In this document: positions 1 to 5,111 of the stretch, in pieces
Layout: the number at the start of each line of letters is the position of its first letter
Numbering within the stretch: the first letter of the stretch is position 1
Origin: Clostridia bacterium
Lineage (GTDB): Bacteria > Bacillota > Clostridia > DSM-8532
NCBI GenBank assembly: GCA_026418215.1
Contig: JAOABT010000079.1
Coordinates: forward strand, 1-6,162
Direction of reading: 5' to 3'
DNA: 6,162 nucleotides
Position numbers and translations under genes: made by a program
The notes under the pieces: generated by a model
Told to the model about the DNA's origin: nothing
Seen by the model: the letters and a program-made list of their open reading frames with translations, nothing else
The model's database searches: none

Positions 1-19
1 AGATGTGTATAAGAGACAG
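1..19. other. Nextera/Tn5 mosaic-end adapter (library artefact)
   Basis: The first 19 bases are exactly AGATGTGTATAAGAGACAG, the Tn5 mosaic-end sequence used in Nextera libraries. It sits at the very edge of the window and interrupts the cas5c reading frame. It is untrimmed adapter rather than genome. Position 20 is the first base that can be genomic. Confidence 0.95.
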
Positions 20-194
20 GGACGCTATCAATATACCAGAGGATCGTTGGTTTAAAATAGATAGATTCCGTGATACCCTTGAGGGCTTGATAGGTTGGCA
101 GAACTAAGCTGTGTTTTTCTCCGCCTATTTTTGTAAGAGGGTCCGTGAATAGGGCATAGCGTCCTGTTACCTTATAACACACTTCATTCTTCAT
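20..194 (-). CDS. cas5c: Cas5c (Cas5d), type I-C pre-crRNA endonuclease, N-terminal 58 codons only
   Basis: This is the start of the type I-C Cas5 protein, which cuts pre-crRNA at each repeat (replacing Cas6) and then stays in Cascade, holding the crRNA 5' handle. The visible protein begins [16 protein letters not shown] and includes [20 protein letters not shown] and [11 protein letters not shown], which I recognise as the conserved Cas5d N-terminus. Tyr46 falls where the catalytic tyrosine of Bacillus halodurans Cas5d was reported (Tyr46, from memory). The catalytic Lys/His further on are not visible. The start ATG is set by a strong AAAGGAG at 201-207, six bases upstream. The gene is cut by the adapter at the window edge, so truncation is technical. 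It lies 217 bases downstream of cas3 and appears to have its own promoter (245-274), so it probably heads the Cascade operon. Confidence 0.93.
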
Positions 195-205
195 CTATAT
201 CTCCT

Positions 206-226
206 TTCTTTGATATGAAATTTAGT
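206..226 (+). promoter_or_regulatory. Candidate Cascade target site (PAM plus protospacer-like match) in the cas5c leader
   Basis: TTC at 206-208, the usual type I-C PAM, is followed by TTTGATATGAAATTTAGT (209-226). This matches the start of the spacer-like part of the proposed plus-strand RNA (346-363) at 17 of 18 positions. The PAM overlaps the cas5c ribosome site (201-207). A full ~34-nt protospacer footprint would run to about 243, covering the predicted cas5c start point (~238) and touching the -10 box (245-250). Bound Cascade would therefore be expected to block cas5c transcription. The match and PAM are seen directly; binding is inferred. Confidence 0.72.
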
Positions 227-244
227 ATAAAATGTTTTTAAATA

Positions 245-274
245 ATTATGTTCATATTTAGTGTTTTATGTCAA
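245..274 (-). promoter_or_regulatory. Predicted sigma-A promoter of the cas5c (Cascade) operon
   Basis: On the minus strand there is a perfect TTGACA -35 box (269-274), an 18-bp spacer and a CATAAT -10 box (245-250). The expected start is near 238, giving a ~43-nt leader before the cas5c ATG. It separates Cascade expression from cas3. Confidence 0.75.
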
Positions 275-286
275 TAAAAATTTTTA
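275..286. promoter_or_regulatory. AT palindrome between two divergent promoters
   Basis: TAAAAATTTTTA is a perfect 12-bp palindrome. It abuts the cas5c -35 box on one side and overlaps the first two bases of the plus-strand -35 box on the other. It could serve as an UP-like element for both promoters, though AT-rich DNA can also produce this by chance. Confidence 0.4.
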
Positions 287-314
287 GACTATCTTCCAGG
301 GTTTTTGATATAAT
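285..314 (+). promoter_or_regulatory. Predicted promoter of the plus-strand crRNA-like RNA
   Basis: TAGACT (285-290, four of six to TTGACA), an 18-bp spacer and a perfect TATAAT (309-314) preceded by TG one base away (306-307), so an extended -10. The expected start, seven bases downstream, is about 321, which is the first base of the degenerate repeat. It diverges from the cas5c promoter. Confidence 0.65.
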
Positions 315-320
315 AAAACT

Positions 321-345
321 GTCATCAAATGATGTGGATTGAAAT
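321..345 (+). repeat. Degenerate, shortened type I-C CRISPR repeat
   Basis: The 25-base segment reads GTC at its 5' end and GTGGATTGAAAT at its 3' end (334-345). Both ends agree with the type I-C repeats I know, which are usually about 32 nt. Between them a small hairpin survives: CATC (323-326), loop AAAT, GATG (331-334). This replaces the usual longer GC-rich stem. The base of the stem, G334, is exactly where Cas5c would cut to leave an 11-nt handle. It is a single copy with no array around it. Confidence 0.75.
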
Positions 346-363
346 TTTGATATGAATTTTAGT
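346..363 (+). repeat. Spacer-like segment, near-identical to the cas5c leader (copy at 209-226)
   Basis: TTTGATATGAATTTTAGT differs from 209-226 only at its 12th base (T357 against A220). Identity begins at the first base after the repeat and does not extend left (T345 against C208, A344 against T207) or right beyond 363. The copies are 137 bases apart in the same orientation, on either side of the two promoters. Confidence 0.8.
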
Positions 364-373
364 TGTTGGGGAT

Positions 374-407
374 ACCGCCATGGTGTAGAACGATACATCA
401 TGGCGGT
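374..407 (+). terminator. Stem-loop ending the crRNA-like RNA (cas3/cas5c gap)
   Basis: ACCGCCATG (374-382) pairs with CATGGCGGT (399-407), and TGTA (384-387) with TACA (394-397), around the loop GAACGA. In plus-strand RNA the pair between them is G383-U398, giving an unbroken 14-bp stem. In minus-strand RNA it is an A-C mismatch. The plus-strand 3' side continues TTATTTCATT, while the minus-strand side has no U-tract. It therefore suits a plus-strand terminator better than a cas3 terminator. It may also stand in for the 3' hairpin of a normal type I-C crRNA. Confidence 0.6.
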
Positions 408-411
408 TATT

Positions 412-2820
412 TCATTGGCTCAGAAAATCCAGTTTTTTATCCAATACAATCCCTAGCTTTTTGTCATAGAAGCCCTCTCTCAGAATAGTGATGCCCTCAA
501 TAGGAGTAGGGGCAAAGGCACCCTCGTTTGCAAGCTGCCTATATTGATAGTCAAAAACATTAACAGAGAATTGCTGTGCTTCTTTTAAGCAGCGCAGCTT
601 ATCAGACAAGGAATTATTGCTGACAAGCTCACTGATAATATCCTCGCCCTTCCCATAGGGTACCAGGACAGATTTTGTGCAATCCTCAATAACTTCGAAT
701 TGCTCTGATGCTGTTTTAAACATATGTAAGCGTTGAAGAGGGTAAAGCCGGCCATTGGTGTCCTTGTAGGCTGTTCTTATTAAGGGAGGCCCTGCGAGTA
801 TGGCATACAATGACTCTTTTCGTTTTTCCAGCGGATAGTCCATTTGCTTCTTAATTTCACCGTCTTCAAAAAAGCGTTTGTAATACTGATAGATGGCCGC
901 GGGAGATAAAAGGTCGTCACTGAATTGTTCTGGACAGGCTTGGTATTCATGGAGAATGGAGCGCGTGTGCTTTTGCCCCAGCACTATTTCAGGAAGATTC
1001 CTAAGACTTTCACCTTGCACATTAACAATATAGGTTTCTTTGATATCCCCTTCTCCATGCCTGTTGCCTCGGCCCGATGCCTGGGCAATGGAGTCCAACC
1101 CCGCAAGGCTTCTGATAACCGCCTCAAAGCTGATGTCTACACCTGCCTCAATCAATTGGGTACTGATACAAACAACCGGCTCATGGGCACCAAGCTTTTT
1201 ACGAATCTCATGAATGACTTCCTTTCTATGAGCCGGACAGAGGTTCGTACTTAAGAGATACAGTTGATTAGACTCATCCAGCTCACTATCCTTCAAGGCT
1301 TTATAGATATCCTCAGCCGCCTGCTTGGTGTTCAGCACGAACAAAACACTTTTAACCTTCTCTTTAAGCTCAAGAATAAAGGACTTAAGCATATCCGTCG
1401 TATAGCCTCCGGCAACGAGACGGGGTATGACCTTCATTCTTCTAAAAAACTTAAACATCGTCTCGGTGTTTTCTATCATATGTGGGGACTCCGATAACAC
1501 GACAGGTCTGCCTGTCTCGGCAAGGTTAGGCTGAGTGGCTGAGGATAGAATGACTGTGCAATGGCAGATACGATTAAGATAATTTATAGTGTTATTGAAG
1601 AGTGAAATACATTTGATAGGCAGAGCTTGAATTTCATCAAATATGAGGATGGCATTATTGAGTTGATGAAGCCTTCTCATGGACGCCGTTCCTGACTCAA
1701 AGAAGGTATTCAGGAATTGAACCATGGTCGTGAAGATAATGGGACAATCCCACCGCTGTGTCAGTAATTTATACCGCCCGTGCTCTGCATGGATGACATT
1801 GGAATGATGCTCCAGCAGGTTTTCATCACAATCCAGAGCTTCACGCACAACATTGGCATTCTGCTCAATAATCGTGGTGTATGGCAAGACAAAGATAATC
1901 TTGTTCATGCCATGTCGTTTGGCATGCTCCAGTGCAAACCTTAGGCTGGAAAGCGTCTTCCCGCCGCCCGTAGGGACTGTTAAAAGATATATACCTCTTT
2001 CTCTCTTTGCAAAGCTTAGACAAGCCTCAGAGATATGGCGCCTCAGATCATGAATATTTTGCTCCAGTTCTGTCTTTATTACTTTAGAATTAAATACTTC
2101 CAGATTATCTTCAAGACGTGATGCGTAGACTTCCCATAGATTTTTCAGATCGATAGCGGAGTCTGTTGACAGATTCTCCATAAACAGATAGGTGTCATAT
2201 CGATCGCAATCAATTAGAATACTGTAAACCTGTTTAATCATGAGATGGAACGAGAAGCTAACAGGCAGCCCCTGCTCCTTAAGCCTACTTTCAAAAACGC
2301 GGATTTCTGCACAGGCCTCATTAAAAAGGCCTTGAACTTCTTCTTTAGTACAAATTTCAGTAAAAAATCTATTGACACACTGATGATAACCCGAATCTAT
2401 TGATTCCAGCTTAAACCGCTTCAATAACGGAATTTGACAGTCGTCGGTTATGAAATCCTCGAGGCCGCCGTGATGATAGCAAATGACCATAGCAAGAATC
2501 TCTGCCGCGGTCTGTGCGATAGTGTCCGACAGACTATGAAAGGTCAGGTAGACGTACATAGCACCTATCCTTCCATGATCTGTTTTAGGAATGTCCTTTT
2601 CACCTTCTTTGGGTACAGAGGTTGTCATTTTTGAGATAATATAATCCTGGAAATCATCCCCATACTTCCCCATATCGTGGAGGAGCCCCGCAAGTCGGGC
2701 AAGCTTTCCAAGGCTGATGCTTGATCCGTATTCTTCACATTTCTCTGCTACACACAAAAGATGGTCCTTCAGTGTGTGTATGATCTGACCGGATTCCCTA
2801 AAATGTGCTATGTATGGCAT
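412..2820 (-). CDS. cas3: Cas3, type I-C CRISPR helicase-nuclease
   Basis: This is the effector nuclease of a type I system: recruited by target-bound Cascade, it unwinds and degrades DNA from the R-loop. The 802-residue protein is full length and all main motifs look intact. In the N-terminal HD nuclease domain: His20, the HD pair His48-Asp49 (LLHDMGK), His82, His116-His117 and Asp206 (DCDRYDT). In the superfamily 2 helicase: Walker A PTGGGKT (283-289), DEIQ (395-398), SAT (427-429), STQLIEAGVD (553-562) and QASGRGNR (580-587). The start MPYIAHFRES fits the family, with GAGGG placed rather close, three bases before ATG. Upstream is a candidate promoter (2901-2929). Downstream, cas5c is separated by a 217-base regulatory gap, so cas3 is probably transcribed apart from Cascade. 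The order cas3-cas5c is the type I-C order. Confidence 0.96.
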   Translation of the reverse strand: MPYIAHFRESGQIIHTLKDHLLCVAEKCEEYGSSISLGKLARLAGLLHDMGKYGDDFQDYIISKMTTSVPKEGEKDIPKTDHGRIGAMYVYLTFHSLSDTIAQTAAEILAMVICYHHGGLEDFITDDCQIPLLKRFKLESIDSGYHQCVNRFFTEICTKEEVQGLFNEACAEIRVFESRLKEQGLPVSFSFHLMIKQVYSILIDCDRYDTYLFMENLSTDSAIDLKNLWEVYASRLEDNLEVFNSKVIKTELEQNIHDLRRHISEACLSFAKRERGIYLLTVPTGGGKTLSSLRFALEHAKRHGMNKIIFVLPYTTIIEQNANVVREALDCDENLLEHHSNVIHAEHGRYKLLTQRWDCPIIFTTMVQFLNTFFESGTASMRRLHQLNNAILIFDEIQALPIKCISLFNNTINYLNRICHCTVILSSATQPNLAETGRPVVLSESPHMIENTETMFKFFRRMKVIPRLVAGGYTTDMLKSFILELKEKVKSVLFVLNTKQAAEDIYKALKDSELDESNQLYLLSTNLCPAHRKEVIHEIRKKLGAHEPVVCISTQLIEAGVDISFEAVIRSLAGLDSIAQASGRGNRHGEGDIKETYIVNVQGESLRNLPEIVLGQKHTRSILHEYQACPEQFSDDLLSPAAIYQYYKRFFEDGEIKKQMDYPLEKRKESLYAILAGPPLIRTAYKDTNGRLYPLQRLHMFKTASEQFEVIEDCTKSVLVPYGKGEDIISELVSNNSLSDKLRCLKEAQQFSVNVFDYQYRQLANEGAFAPTPIEGITILREGFYDKKLGIVLDKKLDFLSQ

Positions 2821-2900
2821 ATTCCCTCACTCTGCAAGACATTATTGATAAGACACACCATAAGATAAGCCAAAAGCTGCTAATCGACCACAATAACTTA

Positions 2901-2929
2901 ATTATAGCAAATAAATACTATATGCTCAT
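2901..2929 (-). promoter_or_regulatory. Candidate cas3 promoter with extended -10
   Basis: On the minus strand there is a perfect TATAAT (2901-2906) preceded by TG and one base (TGCTATAAT). The -35 region, ATGAGC (2924-2929), is weak at 17 bp spacing, three of six. Extended -10 promoters tolerate this. The start would be near 2894, with a ~74-nt leader before cas3. Confidence 0.55.
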
Positions 2930-2948
2930 TATTTATTTTTATTTGCTA
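2905..2948. repeat. 11-bp inverted repeat over the cas3 promoter
   Basis: TAGCAAATAAA (2905-2915) and TTTATTTGCTA (2938-2948) are perfect inverted copies, with centres 33 bp apart, about three helical turns. One arm covers part of the cas3 -10 box and its TG; the other lies upstream of the -35 position. This would suit an operator for a dimeric or looping regulator. The AT richness weakens the case. Confidence 0.4.
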
Positions 2949-2960
2949 AATTCTCTTCTT

Positions 2961-3004
2961 AAATATAAAAAAGACAGAAATAAGTCGTCAGCATTTCTGT
3001 CTTT
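2961..3004 (-). terminator. Intrinsic terminator of the oxidoreductase-thuA operon (distal)
   Basis: AAAGACAGAAAT (2970-2981) pairs with ATTTCTGTCTTT (2993-3004), a 12-bp stem with an 11-nt loop. Read on the minus strand, the stem is followed at once by TTTATATTT (2969-2961), so it has the U-rich tail of a Rho-independent terminator. It lies 142 bases past the thuA stop and before the cas3 promoter, insulating the two units. Confidence 0.75.
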
Positions 3005-3072
3005 CAGGGAAAATAAGTTCATGTACCATCTGTTTTCTTTACAATGCTATTCTTAGATCTACCATTTCTAGA

Positions 3073-3109
3073 TAAAGACAGGCAATCCCGCCCGGCTTGC
3101 CTGTCTTTA
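3073..3109 (-). terminator. Stem-loop / proximal terminator after thuA
   Basis: TAAAGACAGGCAA (3073-3085) pairs with TTGCCTGTCTTTA (3097-3109), a perfect 13-bp stem around an 11-nt loop, 36 bases past the thuA stop. The minus-strand 3' side is only mildly T-rich (TCTAG follows), so it may act as a first weak terminator or a 3' stabilising hairpin. It shares the arms AAAGACAG/CTGTCTTT with the hairpin at 2970-3004. Confidence 0.65.
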
Positions 3110-3145
3110 CGGCTGATCCTATTCTATCGTAACGGCTTTCACGTC

Positions 3146-3883
3146 TTACTTGGATTTAATGACCTCAAGCGGCGCTGATGCGTTGGCATAGTTGTCCGGC
3201 GGGCTTTCAAGGGGGGGAGAAGCCCATTTGCAGGCATTGGAAATGACCTTTAAAATGTCCTCGTTGTAATAAATCGGGAAGGATTCGTGTCCGGGCCTGA
3301 AATAGAAGACCTTACCCTTGCCGCGGTTGTAGCAGCAGCCGCTCCGGAATACCTCGCCGCCCTCGAACCAGCTAATGAAAACCAGTTCATCGGGAGCCGG
3401 GATATCAAAGCGTTCGCCGTACATTTCTTCATTGGGAAGCTCTATGTATTCGCCAAGGCCCCCTGCAATAGGATGGCCGCGCTCGATGACCCACAGGCGT
3501 TCCTTTTCTCCCACCTCGCGCCATTTAAGCCTGGCGCTGGTGCCCATGAGCTTTTTAAAGATTTTTGAAAAATGTCCCGAGTGGAGCACAATGAGACCCA
3601 TACCGTTGAGTACACGGTCATAAACCTTATCCACAATCTCATCCTTTACATCACCATGGGCGATGTGTCCCCACCAGATGAGAACATCCGTCTTTTCCAA
3701 GACCTCGTCGGTAAGCCCATGCTCGGGCTCATCCAATGTGGCGGTGCAAACATTGAAGGCTTCATCCTTGCGCAAAGCATCCGCTATGGCCTCATGAATG
3801 CCTTTGGGATAGACCTTTTGGATACGTTCCTCGCTTTTTTCATGCCTGAATTCATTCCAGACCGTTATGTTAAGCTTACTCAT
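3146..3883 (-). CDS. ThuA-family protein (trehalose utilisation-like, class I glutamine amidotransferase-like fold)
   Basis: The 245-residue product is a ThuA-domain protein of normal family length. Visible family features are [12 protein letters not shown], a beta strand leading to WWGH (70-73), GLIVLHSGH (96-104), GHPIA (136-140) and the C-terminal [11 protein letters not shown] (190-200). In rhizobia thuA lies beside thuB, a Gfo/Idh/MocA dehydrogenase, and both are needed to use trehalose and related disaccharides through 3-keto derivatives; the exact ThuA reaction here is not certain. The ATG at 3883 is chosen because AAGGAGGT (3892-3899) lies eight bases upstream and the homology begins there. 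A longer open frame reaching 4162 would only overlap the oxidoreductase in another frame. The gap to the upstream oxidoreductase stop is four bases, so the two are translationally close. A run of seven G (3211-3217) codes for part of the C-terminal PP-rich tail. No signal peptide is visible, so it is likely cytoplasmic. Confidence 0.88.
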   Translation of the reverse strand: MSKLNITVWNEFRHEKSEERIQKVYPKGIHEAIADALRKDEAFNVCTATLDEPEHGLTDEVLEKTDVLIWWGHIAHGDVKDEIVDKVYDRVLNGMGLIVLHSGHFSKIFKKLMGTSARLKWREVGEKERLWVIERGHPIAGGLGEYIELPNEEMYGERFDIPAPDELVFISWFEGGEVFRSGCCYNRGKGKVFYFRPGHESFPIYYNEDILKVISNACKWASPPLESPPDNYANASAPLEVIKSK

Positions 3884-3887
3884 CTTT

Positions 3888-4946
3888 TTAGACCTCCTTA
3901 ATAGACAGCCATTTTCTACCTTCAAAGGACTCGAGGATGGCATCAAGAATTTTTTGATTGGCGAGACCATCATGAATGGTTGCCGAGAGATTATCGGCCT
4001 TACCCAGAAGGATATCGAAAAAGGCTTGCATCTGATCCTTCTTAAACTCATTAGGAATAGGAATTCGGTGGAAATCATGAGCCCTGCCATAGACATCGCC
4101 AATGCAGACCTCAAGGGTATCTTCATCCTCGAGACTATAGACAAGGCCTCCCTTTTCACCATAAATCTCTAGTCTCTGATAATTCCCCCTGCCAAAAGCA
4201 TAGCGCGCAATGGCAAACATAGCAGGGATACCGCCCTCAAGCTCAGCCATAAAATTGCAGTAGTCATCCACATCAACAGTGCCATATGTCTCTGAACCTG
4301 GGAGCTTTCTTTTCGTGATAAAGGTGCCTGTTTGCCCGCAGACACTGTCAAATTCCCCGACAACAAACCTTGCCAGGTCAATCATATGCGATCCCAAGTC
4401 ACCCAGCGCCCCCGAGCCTGAGACCTTCTTTGAAAATCTCCAGAGAAGCGGGACATCCTCGGAAATAGCCCAGGCCTGTAAATACTGGCCATAAACATGA
4501 TAGAGCTTGCCCAGCGCTCCGCTTTGTACCAGCCAGCGAGCAAATCGCGCAGCAGCCTTGTATCGGTAAGAAAAGCAGACCATATTGGCAACCCCGGCTT
4601 CATCAGCCATTTTACAGAGCTCCTCGGCCTCCTTATAATTCAGGGTAACCGGCTTTTCAAGGGCAAAGGGCTTCTTATACTTGATTGCATTTCTGACAAT
4701 ATCATAATGCGTGTCGTTGGGTGTGCAAATGGTCACGGCATCAACCTCCTCTGACCGAAGCAACTCCACAAAGCTGCTGAAACGATGTGTTTCGGGAACG
4801 CCATATTGGTCTCCAATGGCCTTTAGCGCCTCTTCCCTCACATCGCTGATTGCAACCAGCTCCGCATCCTGCGAGGCCAAGATTCCCTTTATATGGGTGT
4901 GACAAATTATGCCAAGACCAATAACACCGACTCTGATCTTTGCCAT
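3888..4946 (-). CDS. Gfo/Idh/MocA-family NAD(P)-dependent sugar oxidoreductase
   Basis: The 352-residue product is a typical cytoplasmic Gfo/Idh/MocA dehydrogenase. The N-terminal Rossmann fold shows GVIGLGIIC (7-15; the third glycine of GxGxxG is Cys15) and a strand ending in SDVREEA (34-40). CTPN (74-77) and EKP (97-99, the catalytic-region lysine motif) follow. The C-terminal substrate domain has [12 protein letters not shown] (179-190), giving the conserved Asp183 and His187 pair. The start ATG has GGAGGG upstream with suitable spacing. With the downstream thuA-family gene it resembles rhizobial thuB-thuA, where the dehydrogenase oxidises a disaccharide to its 3-keto form. The exact sugar cannot be read from sequence; inositol or other sugar substrates remain possible. 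It is the first gene of its operon and is divergent from an AraC-type regulator. Confidence 0.92.
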   Translation of the reverse strand: MAKIRVGVIGLGIICHTHIKGILASQDAELVAISDVREEALKAIGDQYGVPETHRFSSFVELLRSEEVDAVTICTPNDTHYDIVRNAIKYKKPFALEKPVTLNYKEAEELCKMADEAGVANMVCFSYRYKAAARFARWLVQSGALGKLYHVYGQYLQAWAISEDVPLLWRFSKKVSGSGALGDLGSHMIDLARFVVGEFDSVCGQTGTFITKRKLPGSETYGTVDVDDYCNFMAELEGGIPAMFAIARYAFGRGNYQRLEIYGEKGGLVYSLEDEDTLEVCIGDVYGRAHDFHRIPIPNEFKKDQMQAFFDILLGKADNLSATIHDGLANQKILDAILESFEGRKWLSIKEV

Positions 4947-5003
4947 TTCCTATCCCTCCGTATCAAATTGTCCATTTGTGTTTGTAAAATAAGAACCTGT
5001 TTT

Positions 5004-5013
5004 GATGATCATC
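5004..5013. promoter_or_regulatory. Palindrome GATGATCATC, possible operator
   Basis: A perfect 10-bp palindrome in the 165-base divergent gap between the oxidoreductase and araC genes. It lies next to the araC -35 box (5015-5020) and just after the predicted minus-strand start (~5016), a sensible place for a shared operator. AraC proteins more often bind direct repeats, so the link is weak. Confidence 0.35.
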
Positions 5014-5014
5014 T

Positions 5015-5042
5015 TTGTCTCAATTATAAGCCGTGCTATAAT
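5015..5042 (+). promoter_or_regulatory. Predicted araC-type regulator promoter
   Basis: TTGTCT (5015-5020), a 16-bp spacer and TATAAT (5037-5042) preceded by TGC, so an extended -10. The start would be near 5049, giving a ~63-nt leader. Confidence 0.6.
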
Positions 5043-5051
5043 AATAAGGAA
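5023..5051 (-). promoter_or_regulatory. Weak candidate promoter of the oxidoreductase-thuA operon
   Basis: The minus strand carries TATAAT at 5023-5028, but the -35 position (5046-5051, TTCCTT) is poor. A poor -35 box is common at activator-dependent promoters. It lies within the araC promoter, so the two would compete for polymerase. Confidence 0.35.
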
Positions 5052-5111
5052 TGCAAAAGAGTAGCTTTTTTTGTAATATAATGACCTGCTTTTCGATCAG
5101 GGGGAAGTCCT

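Larger units (their letters stand above)
321..413 (+). ncRNA. Candidate CreR-like, crRNA-like regulatory RNA of the type I-C system
   Basis: This is a predicted ~90-nt RNA, antisense to the cas genes, in the cas3-cas5c gap. In order it has an extended -10 promoter placing the start near 321, a degenerate type I-C repeat (321-345), a spacer-like segment (346 to about 373) whose first 18 nt match the cas5c leader next to a TTC PAM, and a stem-loop (374-407) followed by a T-rich tail. In type I-C, Cas5 cuts just 3' of the repeat stem and leaves an 11-nt 5' handle. Here that would give TGGATTGAAAT (335-345). The family of crRNA-like RNAs that direct Cascade to cas promoters with partial pairing (CreR, related to the CreA antitoxin of CreTA) fits this layout. 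Role and expression are inferred. Alternatives are a decayed repeat from an old array or a coincidental short direct repeat. There is no sign of a CreT toxin. Confidence 0.7.

Noticed and set aside
1..19. Transposon end or insertion at cas5c
   Set aside because: The sequence is the exact synthetic 19-base mosaic end at the window edge, so it is adapter carry-over.
321..345. A true CRISPR array
   Set aside because: Only one degenerate repeat is present, with no second copy after the spacer-like segment within the window. The following structure is a terminator-like stem-loop.
195..411. A short protein-coding gene, or a CreT-like toxin RNA gene, in the cas3-cas5c gap
   Set aside because: Only trivial frames occur (for example eight codons from 232) without ribosome sites. 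The target site lies directly in the cas5c leader, so a repressor RNA explains the gap better than a toxin-antitoxin pair.
925..1497. Plus-strand open frames of 77-109 codons (925-1254 and 1264-1497)
   Set aside because: They lie wholly opposite the cas3 helicase domain, which is intact and conserved. No supporting ribosome site or family likeness was seen.
3287..3901. Several plus-strand open frames opposite thuA
   Set aside because: They are shadows on the strand opposite a recognised gene, with no protein-family features.
3884..4162. A 93-residue N-terminal extension of the ThuA-family protein
   Set aside because: It overlaps the oxidoreductase in another frame. Homology and a strong AAGGAGGT both support the start at 3883.
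5077..5082. A second -10 box (TATAAT) for the araC-type gene
   Set aside because: No acceptable -35 box (5054-5059 is CAAAAG) and no TG extension. The 5015-5042 promoter is better.
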